This document shows, one piece after another, positions 26,093 to 34,315 of a stretch of 64,000 nt of DNA. The stretch comes from Pararhodobacter aggregans (GTDB lineage: Bacteria > Pseudomonadota > Alphaproteobacteria > Rhodobacterales > Rhodobacteraceae): the NCBI RefSeq assembly GCF_003075525.1, contig NZ_QDDR01000006.1:62001-126000 (forward strand), in the 5' to 3' direction. Made by a program: the position numbers and the translations under genes. How positions within the stretch are numbered: position 1 is the first letter of the stretch; each line of letters begins with the position of its first letter. A model generated the notes under the pieces. It was not told the DNA's origin and did no database searches. It worked only from the letters and a program-made list of their open reading frames with translations.

Positions 26093-26479
26093 TCAAGGAC
26101 CGGAGCCCGGCTTGGCGCCGCGGCCCGGGTTCGGCCGGGTCAGGATGAAGAGCGTGACGGCGCCCAGCGTCGCGGCCTGGATCCACAGGACGCGGGCCGG
26201 GAGCTGCAGCGCCAGGCTGAGGCCGAAGGTGGCGGCGATAGCGATCATGGCCAGCGTCTTGGCCCGGGGCGAGATCGCGCCCTCGACCCGCCAGTCGCGG
26301 ATCGGCGGGCCGAGCCGGGGATGGCCGAGCAGCCAGGCCTCGAGCCGCGGCGAGGAGCGGGCGAAGCAGAAGGCCGCCAGCAGCAGGAAGGGCGTGGTCG
26401 GCAGCAGCGGCAGCACGATCCCCACCACGCCCAGAAGCAGCGCCAGCCCGCCCGCCGCCATCCACAGAACCCTGACCAT
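26093..26479 (-). CDS. DUF454 (YbaN-like) inner-membrane protein
   Basis: A 128-residue membrane protein with three or four helices. The N-terminal LWMAAGGLALLLGVVGIVLP and LPTTPFLLLAAFCFARSSPR match YbaN/DUF454. The start at 26479 has GGAGG 4 bases upstream; the longer frame to 26653 runs into the repeat and is rejected. Function unknown. It is co-directional with and just upstream of the TRAP operon, and may share its transcript. Confidence 0.82.
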   Translation of the reverse strand: MVRVLWMAAGGLALLLGVVGIVLPLLPTTPFLLLAAFCFARSSPRLEAWLLGHPRLGPPIRDWRVEGAISPRAKTLAMIAIAATFGLSLALQLPARVLWIQAATLGAVTLFILTRPNPGRGAKPGSGP

Positions 26480-26554
26480 CTCGCCTCCGCTGCTGTCGGG
26501 GGCAACATAGCCCGCCGCCCTGGGACGGAAAGGGGGCCTGCGCCAATGCCGCAG

Positions 26555-26815
26555 GAGGCGGGGGGCCAGCCCCCCGCGCCCCCCGCCAAAGGGGACCCTC
26601 GGGCCCCCTTTGGAAACCCCCGAGGATATTTGGAGAACAAAGATGAAGATCAAGAGGGCGTTAAGCCGCCTTCTTTGCGCGTCAAATATCCTCGGGGGTG
26701 AGGGCCGCCCGGACGAGGCGCCAGTGGCGCGTCGTCAGGCCCGAACGCCCGAAGCGCGAGCGGAGGGCCGGACCAGGCCGTCAGGCCAAGAGGAGGGCGG
26801 ACGGCCCCCCTCCTT
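26555..26815. repeat. 261-bp repeat, copy 2
   Basis: Near-identical, in the same orientation, to 22672-22937; the arms are at 26617-26631 and 26684-26698. Differences cluster in the 5' GC hairpin, in the loop and in the last 30 bp. Together with copy 1 it brackets the TRAP operon and DUF454 gene (3.6 kb). It lies in a 400-bp gap with no other gene (26480-26879). Confidence 0.9.
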
Positions 26816-26879
26816 TGCCGCAGCGGGTTTCCAGCGCCCCGGGATTCGCGTAGCCTTCGGAAAACGGCGTGAGGCAGGC

Positions 26880-28097
26880 ATGGACGGGGCGAGCGGGACG
26901 GGGTTCAAGCGGCGCGTTTTCTACGTGCCGGGCTACGATCCTTTCCCGCCCCGCCGCTACCGCGAGTTCTACCGCAAGGAGGGCGCGGCCCAGGCCCGGA
27001 TCAGTGGCTACGAATTCGCCATGAAGGCCGAGACCGGCAGCGGCGCCTATGTCTGGCGGGTCGAGACGCGGATTGGAGACCAGCCGGCCGAGGCGCGGGT
27101 GCAGGTGCTGGTCTGGGCCGATCTGGTGCAGCAATCCATGCGCCGGGGTGTCGTTGCCACCTATCTGCTGCTGGTGCGCACGCTCTGGATCTTCTTCTCG
27201 ACCGGGGCGCTGGGGGCGATGATACGGCTCCGGCCCGGGCCGATGCTGACCGGCGCCTGGCCGGTGGGGATGCTGACCGGGCAGCTGATCCTCGGGCTTC
27301 TGGCGCTGGCGCTGGTCTGGGGGGGGGCGCAGGCGCTGGTCGGCGGGCTGGCCGGGCAACTGCTGGGCGCGGGCCTGGGGGCGCTGGCGCTGGCGGGCGT
27401 CATGCAGGGGTTCCGCAAGCTCGATACCCGGCTTTTCGCCTATTACATGCTTTATGATTTCGCCCAGGTGGCGCAGCATCGCGGCGCCTTTGGCGCGGCG
27501 CTGCAGGCGCGGCTTGACGGCTTTGCCGAGGAGGTGGCGGCGGCGCTGGCCGAGGGCCATGACGAGGTGCTGGTGGTCGGCCATTCCTCGGGCGCGGCGC
27601 TGGCGGTGGCCATCGTCGCGGCGGTCGAGCGGCGGGGGCTGCCCGAGACCGGCGCGCGGCTCGCGCTTCTCACCCTCGGCCAGGCGATCCCGATGCAGGC
27701 CTTCCTGCCCGAGGCGCGGCAATTGCGCGCCGACCTGCGCCAGCTGGCCGCCAGCCGGGCCGTCACCTGGGTTGATGTCAGCGCCCGGGGCGACGGGGTC
27801 TGTTTCTGGCTGACCGACCCGCCCGCCGTCTGCGGCGTGGCGCCCGACGATCAGCATCAGCCACTGGTCTTCTCCGCCGCTTTCTCGGAGACGCTGGCGC
27901 CCGAGACATGGCGCCGGATCCGGCGGCAGTTCTTCCGTCTGCACATCCAGTATCTGGCCGCCTTCGAGCGCCCCCGTGATTACGATTATTTCCAGATCAC
28001 CGCCGGGCCCATGCTGCTGGCCGACCGTTACCGCGGCCGCGCCCCCTCGCCACAGGTCGAGCGGCGGGTCTATTCGCCGCACCGGAGCCTGCCGTGA
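26880..28097 (+). CDS. Membrane alpha/beta-hydrolase-like protein
   Basis: A 405-residue protein of unrecognised family. N-terminal RRVFYVPGYDPFPPRRYREF looks like the first strand of an alpha/beta hydrolase; the nucleophile elbow GHSSGAALAV has the candidate Ser at about 236. Between them lies a hydrophobic stretch (about 92-115 and 135-178) with two or more transmembrane helices. The C-terminal part (300-405) is soluble and has a conserved-looking YDYFQITAGPMLLADRYRG. The start at 26880 follows GAGGCAGGC; the frame upstream lies in the repeat. It overlaps the P450 start by 4 bp (GTGA). Substrate unknown; a lipid ester is possible. Confidence 0.65.
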   Translation: MDGASGTGFKRRVFYVPGYDPFPPRRYREFYRKEGAAQARISGYEFAMKAETGSGAYVWRVETRIGDQPAEARVQVLVWADLVQQSMRRGVVATYLLLVRTLWIFFSTGALGAMIRLRPGPMLTGAWPVGMLTGQLILGLLALALVWGGAQALVGGLAGQLLGAGLGALALAGVMQGFRKLDTRLFAYYMLYDFAQVAQHRGAFGAALQARLDGFAEEVAAALAEGHDEVLVVGHSSGAALAVAIVAAVERRGLPETGARLALLTLGQAIPMQAFLPEARQLRADLRQLAASRAVTWVDVSARGDGVCFWLTDPPAVCGVAPDDQHQPLVFSAAFSETLAPETWRRIRRQFFRLHIQYLAAFERPRDYDYFQITAGPMLLADRYRGRAPSPQVERRVYSPHRSLP

Positions 28098-29452
28098 TCG
28101 TCCCGCCCAAGCCCCCCTCGCGGCAGGGGCGCTTCGCCTTCTTCCGGTATCTGCGAAATTTCCGCCGCGACATCCTCAGCGCCAATCCCGAGCGGCTCTA
28201 CCGCGCCAAGATGGCCGAGTTCCGCATCCCGTTTCTGCACACCTTTCTGGTCAATGAACCGGTGCTCTGGAAGCGGGTGCTGACCGAAGCGCCGGGCGAT
28301 TTCCCCAAGTCGCCGCGGATGGCGGCGGGGCTGGAGCCGCTGCTGGGGCAGGGGGTGTTCCTGACCAATGGCGCGCTCTGGCAGCGGCAGCGGCGGATCA
28401 TTGACCCGGCCTTCGAGGGCGGGCGGCTGCGCGACACCTTCCCGGCGATATGGGCGGCGGGGGAGGCGACGGTGGCGCGGCTGCGCGCCCGGGCGGGGGG
28501 CGCGCCGGTCGAGGTCGAGGCCGAGATGAGCCATTCGACGGCCGATGTCATCTTCCGCACGCTGTTTTCCGTGCCGATCGAAGACCGCACCGCCAGCGCG
28601 GTCTTCGGCGCCTTTCGCGCCTATCAGGGCACGCAGCCGTTGATAAACCTGGCGGCCTTCCTGCCGCTGCCGCGCTGGATGCCGCGGTTCCATCGCCGGG
28701 CGACGCTCAGGGCGGCGCGGCGGATCCGGGGGCTGATCGGCGATCTGGTGGCGGCGCGGCGCCGGGCCATCGCCGAGGGCCGCGCGCCCGATGATCTGGC
28801 GACCAAGATCATGACCATGGCCGACCCGCTGGACGGGCGGCCCTTCGACGATGCCGAGATGGTCGATCAGGTGGCGGTGTTCTTTCTGGCCGGGCACGAG
28901 ACCTCGGCCTCGGCTTTGGGCTGGGCGCTTTACCTGCTGGCGCTGGACCCCGATCTTCAGGACCGGCTGGCCGAGGAAGCGGCGAGCGAGCTGACCCCCG
29001 ATTTCGGTTCCGTCAGCCGGTTGAGACTGGCGCGCGACGTGTTCCGCGAGGCGTTGCGGCTTTACCCGCCGGTGCCAATGATGGTGCGCGAGGCCGCCTG
29101 TCCCGCCGAATTCCGCGGACGCCGGGTCGAGACCGGCGCGCAGGTGGTGGTGAGCCCCTGGCATCTGGGCCGCCATCAGGCGATCTGGGAGGATCCCGAT
29201 GCCTTCTGCCCGGCGCGCTGGCAGACGCCCGAGGGGCGGGCATCGGCGCGGGACGGGTTCATTCCCTTCTCGGCCGGGCCGCGGGTCTGCACCGGGGCGG
29301 GGCTGGCCATGGTCGAGGGACCGCTCATTCTGGCGATGATCGCCCGCGACCTGCGGCTGGCCCCGGTCGAGGGCCGCGTGCCGGTGCCGCAGGCGCAGCT
29401 GACGGTGCGCGCGGCCGAGGGGATCTGGCTGCACCTGACCCCCCGGTCCTGA
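28094..29452 (+). CDS. Cytochrome P450
   Basis: Heme-thiolate monooxygenase, 452 residues. Signatures in order: I-helix oxygen motif FLAGHETSASALGWALYLLA (about 262-280), K-helix ExxR in FREALRLYPPVP, and the heme loop PFSAGPRVCTGAGLA with the axial Cys at about residue 398. The class resembles long-chain or fatty-acid/terpene P450s (CYP4-like I and K motifs), but substrate is not readable. It starts with GTG at 28094 overlapping the hydrolase stop, so the two are translationally coupled and may act on one substrate. No ferredoxin partner is adjacent. Confidence 0.95.
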   Translation: MIVPPKPPSRQGRFAFFRYLRNFRRDILSANPERLYRAKMAEFRIPFLHTFLVNEPVLWKRVLTEAPGDFPKSPRMAAGLEPLLGQGVFLTNGALWQRQRRIIDPAFEGGRLRDTFPAIWAAGEATVARLRARAGGAPVEVEAEMSHSTADVIFRTLFSVPIEDRTASAVFGAFRAYQGTQPLINLAAFLPLPRWMPRFHRRATLRAARRIRGLIGDLVAARRRAIAEGRAPDDLATKIMTMADPLDGRPFDDAEMVDQVAVFFLAGHETSASALGWALYLLALDPDLQDRLAEEAASELTPDFGSVSRLRLARDVFREALRLYPPVPMMVREAACPAEFRGRRVETGAQVVVSPWHLGRHQAIWEDPDAFCPARWQTPEGRASARDGFIPFSAGPRVCTGAGLAMVEGPLILAMIARDLRLAPVEGRVPVPQAQLTVRAAEGIWLHLTPRS

Positions 29453-29499
29453 CCGCGGGCCGGTGTCGTCGGGGCGGGGCAATTTTTCCTTGGACAGGT

Positions 29500-29518
29500 T
29501 GGTAAATTCATTTTACCA
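29500..29518. promoter_or_regulatory. GntR/FadR-type inverted repeat before second TRAP operon
   Basis: TGGTAAA and TTTACCA are perfect 7-bp arms around 5 bp. TGGT...ACCA is the classic core of FadR-subfamily GntR operators, which often regulate TRAP operons. It is 158 bp before dctP, in an unusually AT-rich patch. No GntR gene is present in the window. Confidence 0.5.
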
Positions 29519-29675
29519 CTTGAGGCATGGAGCAGGCGCCTGTCGAATTGGCCACATCGGGCTCAGCACGAGGCTTGACGCAACGCTTTCTTCATGTTCG
29601 GCTAAACACGCGGCCGCCGACGACGGAAAGGGGAGACTCCGTCCCGGACAAGAGCCGCACACCAGGGAGAGAAAC

Positions 29676-30707
29676 ATGAAAAAAATTCTTACCACCTCGG
29701 CGCTTGTCGCCGGGCTGACGGCGGGTGCCGCTCAGGCTCAGCAGCATTGGAACCTGCAATCGACCTATGCCGGGTCGCTGCCGCAGCTTGGCACGCTCGG
29801 AATCCGTATCGCCGACATGATCACCCAGCTCAGCAACGGCGAGATCGAGGTCACCTTCCAGAACCCCGGTGGCGTGGTCCCCGCGCTCGAGGTGTTCGAC
29901 GCGGTCGGTTCCGGCGCGGTCGAGGCGGGGTGGTCCACGCCCGGCTATTGGGCGGGCCGGGTTCCGGCGCTGCAATTGCTGGCGGCCGTGCCCTTCGGGC
30001 CCCGGGCGTCGGAATACCTCGCCTGGATGAAATTCGGCGGCGGGCAGGAATTCCTGGAAGAACTCTACGAGCCCCACAACATCCATTCGGTGATCTGCGC
30101 CGTGATCGCGCCCGAGGCCTCGGGCTGGTTCCGCAACGAGATCCACAACACCGACGAGCTGCGCGGCCTGACCATGCGCTTCTTCGGTCTGGGCGCCAAG
30201 GTGATGGAGCGGATGGGCGTCTCGACCCAGCTGCTGGCCGGCGGCGACATCTTCCCGGCGCTGGAACTGGGCACCATCGACGCGACCGAGTTCTCGATGC
30301 CGGCCATCGACCTCAACCTCGGCTTCTATCAGGTGGCGCAGCACTATTATTTCCCCGGCTGGCACCAGCAATCGACCTTCTTCGACCTGATGATCAACCT
30401 CGACCTGTGGGAAAGCCTGTCCGAGCATCAGCAGCAGATGATCAACACGATCTGCGACGCCAACATCGCCTTTGGCCTGGCCGAGGGCGAGGCGATCCAG
30501 ATCGACGCGCTGGAGACGCTGGAGAACGAGCACGGCGTGCAGATCCACCGCTGGTCGGACGAGGACCTGGGCCGGCTGGAAGCCGCCTGGGAAGAGGTGG
30601 CCGCCGAGCTGGCCGGCGAGGACGCCGACTTCGCCCGGGTGTACGAGAGCTACACCAACTTCCGGCAGCGTTATGCCCGGTGGCGTGACCTGGCCTATCT
30701 GGACTGA
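29676..30707 (+). CDS. dctP: TRAP transporter substrate-binding protein
   Basis: Periplasmic solute receptor, 343 residues, with a Sec signal (MKKILTTSALVAGLTAGAAQ, cleavage near AQA). Family segments include EVTFQNPGGVVPALEVFDAV, GLTMRFFGLGAKVMERMGV (Arg clamp) and LGTIDATEFSMPAIDL. The start at 29676 has AGGGAGAG upstream. The receptor is followed by an intrinsic terminator before the permease genes, which would give it excess expression. Substrate probably an organic acid by family; not established. It is only distantly similar to the TakP-like receptor at 22949. Confidence 0.9.
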   Translation: MKKILTTSALVAGLTAGAAQAQQHWNLQSTYAGSLPQLGTLGIRIADMITQLSNGEIEVTFQNPGGVVPALEVFDAVGSGAVEAGWSTPGYWAGRVPALQLLAAVPFGPRASEYLAWMKFGGGQEFLEELYEPHNIHSVICAVIAPEASGWFRNEIHNTDELRGLTMRFFGLGAKVMERMGVSTQLLAGGDIFPALELGTIDATEFSMPAIDLNLGFYQVAQHYYFPGWHQQSTFFDLMINLDLWESLSEHQQQMINTICDANIAFGLAEGEAIQIDALETLENEHGVQIHRWSDEDLGRLEAAWEEVAAELAGEDADFARVYESYTNFRQRYARWRDLAYLD

Positions 30708-30727
30708 CCCGTCCCTGGCCTGAAATG

Positions 30728-30755
30728 GGGGCATCCCGCCGGGATGCCCCGTTTT
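30728..30755 (+). terminator. Intrinsic terminator between receptor and permease genes
   Basis: GGGGCATCCC, loop GCC, GGGATGCCCC, then GTTTT. Ten perfect pairs. It lies 20 bp past the dctP stop and 38 bp before dctQ, so it probably acts as a partial terminator. Confidence 0.8.
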
Positions 30756-30792
30756 CGCACGCATATTCGACGAACGAAGGGGCAGGCCGGCC

Positions 30793-31797
30793 ATGGGCAC
30801 GCTATTGTCGATCCTCACCATCGCGGCTTCGGCCGTCATCGTCGTGGTCGATCCCACGTCGATGTGGGTTTTCTACGCGCTGGGGGTGATCCTGGTCTCG
30901 CATCTGCTGGCCTGGCTGATGCGGGCCGCGCCGGGCTGGTTCATGGCGGCGACGCTCTTGGGCTGGTCCTCGGTCATGATCGCGACGCCTTTGGCGCTGA
31001 CCCAGACCCAGCTGAACGGGCTCGCGCGCCTTGTGCGCCGCCAGCGCGAGGGCTGGGAAGCGGCGCAGGCGACGCTCGATTTCTTCGAGCCGCTGGTGCC
31101 CTATGCGACGCCCCTGCTGCTTGCGGTGACGCTCTATTTCGTGGTGATGGCGGTGCTGGCGCTGCGGGGCGCGCGTGAGGGCGCCTCGGCCTACATGCTG
31201 CAAGCCTCGGACCATCTGGCCCATGCCTGCACCGTGGTGGGCAAGGCCGCGGCCTTCCTCTTCGTGCCGATGATGCTGATTATCCTCTACGACGTCTTCC
31301 AGCGCAAATATCTGGGCTACAACCCCGATTTCACCACCACCGACTGGTACAAGATGTTCACCTCGACCCGCCTGCAAGAGATGGAATGGCATCTGCATTC
31401 CGTCCTCTTCCTGCTGGCGCTGGGCTATGGCTACGTCAAGGACAGCCATGTCCGCATCGAGCTGGTGCGCGACACGCTGCGGCCGCGGACCCGGGCCTGG
31501 GTCGAGCTGTTCGGCGCGCTGCTGTTTCTGGTGCCCTATTGCTATGTGGTCATCGAATACGGCACCGAGAACGCGCTCAGGGCCTTCAACATCGGCGAGG
31601 GTTCGGACGCGCTGACCGGCCTGCCGCATCGCTTCATCATCAAGGGCATGCTGCCGGTGGGCTTTGTCTTCGTGGCGCTGGCGGGGCTGTCGGCGGCGCT
31701 GAAATGCCTGGTCTATCTCTTCGGGCCCTCCAGCCTGCGCGCGGCCTCGGGCCAATACGCGGGCGATCATCCCCCCACCCAACCCGCCGACGCCTGA
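30793..31797 (+). CDS. dctQ: TRAP transporter small permease, long form
   Basis: A 334-residue membrane protein, about twice the length of usual DctQ. N-terminal helices (about 5-30, 35-55 and 105-125) precede the conventional DctQ region (about 145-320), which has FVPMMLIILYDVFQRKYLGY, HSVLFLLALGYGYVKDSHVR and VRDTLRPRTRAWVELFG. Long DctQ forms belong to the mannitol/chloroaromatic-type TRAP systems. It follows the terminator and precedes dctM by 14 bp. Confidence 0.87.
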   Translation: MGTLLSILTIAASAVIVVVDPTSMWVFYALGVILVSHLLAWLMRAAPGWFMAATLLGWSSVMIATPLALTQTQLNGLARLVRRQREGWEAAQATLDFFEPLVPYATPLLLAVTLYFVVMAVLALRGAREGASAYMLQASDHLAHACTVVGKAAAFLFVPMMLIILYDVFQRKYLGYNPDFTTTDWYKMFTSTRLQEMEWHLHSVLFLLALGYGYVKDSHVRIELVRDTLRPRTRAWVELFGALLFLVPYCYVVIEYGTENALRAFNIGEGSDALTGLPHRFIIKGMLPVGFVFVALAGLSAALKCLVYLFGPSSLRAASGQYAGDHPPTQPADA

Positions 31798-31811
31798 CCG
31801 GAGCGCCCCGC

Positions 31812-33197
31812 ATGGAAAATGTCATCTACTACATGCCGCTGATCATGTTCGGCGTGCTGGCGATCGTGCTCTTCACCGGCTACCCGGTCGCCTTCATCCT
31901 CGGCGGGATCGCGCTGCTTTTCGCCGTGCTGGGCGATTGGGCGGGGGTGTTCCGGCTGGACCAGATCCAGCTGGTGCCGCTGAGGATCTACGGCGGGACC
32001 ATGGCGAGCCTCGTGCTGGTCGCCATCCCGATGTTCACCTTCATGGGCACGATGCTGGAGAAATCCGGCGTCGCCACCGACCTGCTGGAGGCGCTGCAGG
32101 TGCTCTTGCGCAAGGTGCCGGGGGGGCTGGCGCTGTCGGTCACGCTGATGGGCACGATCATGGCCGCGACCACCGGCATCATCGGCGCCTCGGTCGTGAT
32201 GATGACGCTGATGGCGCTGCCCGTCATGATGAAGGCGAATTACTCGATCCCCTTGGCCACCGGCACCATCGCCGCCTCGGGCACTTTGGGCATCCTGATC
32301 CCGCCGTCCATCATGCTGGTCATCATGTCCGACCTGCTGTCGGTGCCGGTGGGGACCGTCTTCATCGCCGCCATCGTGCCGGGGTTGCTGCTGGCGCTGC
32401 TCTATACGCTCTACATCTTCCTCCTCTGCCGCTGGAAGCCGCATCTCGCCCCGCCGATGCCGGACGAGATCGGCCCGGCCACAAGGGGCGAGTTCTGGCG
32501 GATGATCTTCCGGTCGTTCCTGCCGCCGATCTTCCTGATCCTCGCCGTGCTGGGCTCGATCTTCGCCGGCCTCGCCACGCCGACCGAGGCCTCGGGCGTG
32601 GGGGCCGCGGGCTCGGTGCTGCTGGCCTGGTTCAACCGGCGCCTCACCTGGGAGACGTTCAAGGATGTCTGCTACCGCTCGGCCCTGACCGGGGCGATGC
32701 TGTTCGGCATCTTCGTCGGCGCGACGGCTTTCAGCTTCGTCTTCAAATCCATCGGCGGCGAGCATCTGATCGTCGAATTCATCCAGAATTCCAGCGTCGG
32801 CCCCTGGTCGATCCTGTTCGTCCTGATGGCCATGGTCTTTGCGCTGGGCTTCTTCTTCGACTGGATCGAGATCACGCTGATCGTGCTGCCGATCTTCGCG
32901 CCCATCGTGGCGCTTCTGGATTTCGGCGGCCATGTCGGCGAATGGGCGGGGATCTCCAACCCGATCGTCATCTGGTTCCTGATCCTGGTGGCGGTGAACC
33001 TGCAGACCAGCTTCCTGACCCCGCCCTTCGGCTTCGCGCTCTTCTACCTCAAGGGCGTGGCCCCGCCCGAGGTCAAGATCCAGATGATCTACAAGGGCAT
33101 CATCCCCTTCGTGGCGCTGCAGGTGCTGGGGCTGTTCCTCTGTGTGGTTTTCCCCTGGATCGTGCTCTGGCTTCCAAGCTGGGCGCTGGGCGGATAG
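31812..33197 (+). CDS. dctM: TRAP transporter large permease
   Basis: Membrane subunit of the second TRAP transporter, 461 residues, close to the usual length. Signatures: ATTGIIGASVVMMTLMALPVM, ASGTLGILIPPSIMLVIMSD, TPTEASGVGAAGSVLLA, ILVAVNLQTSFLTPPFGFAL. The start at 31812 (MENVIYYMPLIMFG) follows a short gap after dctQ. The gene ends 10 bp before an intrinsic terminator, which closes the operon dctP-dctQ-dctM. Confidence 0.93.
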   Translation: MENVIYYMPLIMFGVLAIVLFTGYPVAFILGGIALLFAVLGDWAGVFRLDQIQLVPLRIYGGTMASLVLVAIPMFTFMGTMLEKSGVATDLLEALQVLLRKVPGGLALSVTLMGTIMAATTGIIGASVVMMTLMALPVMMKANYSIPLATGTIAASGTLGILIPPSIMLVIMSDLLSVPVGTVFIAAIVPGLLLALLYTLYIFLLCRWKPHLAPPMPDEIGPATRGEFWRMIFRSFLPPIFLILAVLGSIFAGLATPTEASGVGAAGSVLLAWFNRRLTWETFKDVCYRSALTGAMLFGIFVGATAFSFVFKSIGGEHLIVEFIQNSSVGPWSILFVLMAMVFALGFFFDWIEITLIVLPIFAPIVALLDFGGHVGEWAGISNPIVIWFLILVAVNLQTSFLTPPFGFALFYLKGVAPPEVKIQMIYKGIIPFVALQVLGLFLCVVFPWIVLWLPSWALGG

Positions 33198-33206
33198 ACG
33201 GGGACC

Positions 33207-33235
33207 CGGGCGGCGGACAATCCGCCGCCCGTTTT
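33207..33235 (+). terminator. Intrinsic terminator after second TRAP operon
   Basis: CGGGCGGCGGA, loop CAA, TCCGCCGCCCG, then TTTT: eleven perfect pairs. It lies 10 bp after dctM and 13 bp before the lysE-like start. Confidence 0.85.
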
Positions 33236-33247
33236 CGCTGAGGCGCC

Positions 33248-33841
33248 ATGTTCTTCGATCCGCTGCTTTACACCTTCGTCTTCCTCGGGCTTTTCACCCC
33301 GGGGCCGAATGTCATCATGCTGACCGCCTCGGGCGTGCGCTTCGGTTTCCTGCGCACGCTGCCGCATCTTTTCGGCGTGGTGGTCGGCGTGGGCATCACC
33401 GCGGGCGTTACCGCGCTGGGCGTGGGGGCGGCGGTGCAGGCCTCGCCCACGCTGAATCTGGTGCTGCGGCTGGGCGCGGCCGGGTTCATCCTGTGGATGG
33501 CCTGGGGCCTCTGGAAAGCCTCTGCCAGGCCGCGCAAGGCGGCGGACCCCGACGAGAAGCCCCTCAGCTTTGTCGGTGCGGTCCTTTTCCAGTGGATCAA
33601 CCCCAAGGTCTGGGCCGTGGCCTTCGCGGCTTCCGCCGGGTACTCCGCCGGGCTGCCCGCAGGGATCGAGGCCGCGCGCCTCGCCACGGCGTTTTCGTCG
33701 CTGAACCTGCTGGTCTGCCTGTTCTGGACCGCTGCGGGCTCGCTGCTGACCGCGCTGCTGTCGGCGCCGCTGGCGTGGAAGATCTTCCTGCGGTTCATGG
33801 CGGTGCTCTTGGCCTTCACCACGCTCCTGATCTTCCGCTGA
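33248..33841 (+). CDS. LysE/RhtB-family amino-acid exporter
   Basis: A 197-residue inner-membrane protein with about six helices. The N-terminal LFTPGPNVIMLTASGVRFGF matches the LysE/RhtB signature (PGPN), and FQWINPKVWAVAFAASAGY is the second conserved region. The start at 33248 has GAGG 4 bases upstream. Such proteins export amino acids or homoserine lactone-like metabolites; no substrate can be assigned. It stands alone between the TRAP terminator and a small basic gene. Confidence 0.88.
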   Translation: MFFDPLLYTFVFLGLFTPGPNVIMLTASGVRFGFLRTLPHLFGVVVGVGITAGVTALGVGAAVQASPTLNLVLRLGAAGFILWMAWGLWKASARPRKAADPDEKPLSFVGAVLFQWINPKVWAVAFAASAGYSAGLPAGIEAARLATAFSSLNLLVCLFWTAAGSLLTALLSAPLAWKIFLRFMAVLLAFTTLLIFR

Positions 33842-33889
33842 CACAAGTTTGCGTTGCGCGGGCCGGACGGGCATGGCCCAATGCGGCGC

Positions 33890-34255
33890 ATGACCGACCG
33901 TGACCCCCCGGCCGACAAGGCCCGTGACCGCCAGAGGCAGCGCAAGATCGCCGCCAATTCCTCGGACAAGGCCGCGCGCAAGCATGCGCCGCGGATCAAG
34001 GCCATGGGCAACCGCCAGACCCGGCGGCTGGACAAGCAGGCGCTGTCCTCGGCACCCGAGGAGGCGGCCGGACAGCCCGAGGGGTTGAAGACCCGGCCCC
34101 GCCATTGGGGGACCGAGAACGCCGCCGACCGCCGGGCCGAACGGGACGCCGAACGCGCCTGGCTCGATGCCAACCAGGTCGGGGATCGGCCGGGCCGGGG
34201 CCGCGCCCAGTTCAAGCCGTGGCGTCACGAGGATCAGGGACCGGATTTCGTTTGA
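33890..34255 (+). CDS. Small basic hypothetical protein
   Basis: A 121-residue protein rich in Arg, Lys, Asp and Ala (RQRQRKIAANSSDKAARKHAP, GNRQTRRLDKQAL). It has no hydrophobic stretch and no recognised motif. It is likely cytoplasmic and possibly nucleic-acid-binding, from composition only. The start at 33890 (MTDRDPPADKARDR) is chosen over 33854 because composition is consistent from there, but no strong ribosome site decides it. It ends 61 bp before ivd, whose palindrome sits in the gap. Confidence 0.6.
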   Translation: MTDRDPPADKARDRQRQRKIAANSSDKAARKHAPRIKAMGNRQTRRLDKQALSSAPEEAAGQPEGLKTRPRHWGTENAADRRAERDAERAWLDANQVGDRPGRGRAQFKPWRHEDQGPDFV

Positions 34256-34277
34256 CCGAATCCGGCCCCATGCATAG

Positions 34278-34299
34278 GAATTGAACAGCTGTTCAATTC
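34278..34299. promoter_or_regulatory. 22-bp perfect palindrome before ivd
   Basis: GAATTGAACAG followed by its exact complement, 17 bp before the ivd ATG. The core is TTGAAC-N4-GTTCAA, the same half-sites and spacing as the TetR operator at 2686-2700. It sits where a repressor would block transcription or early elongation. Confidence 0.75.
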
Positions 34300-34315
34300 G
34301 GGGGAGGGAAGGGCC

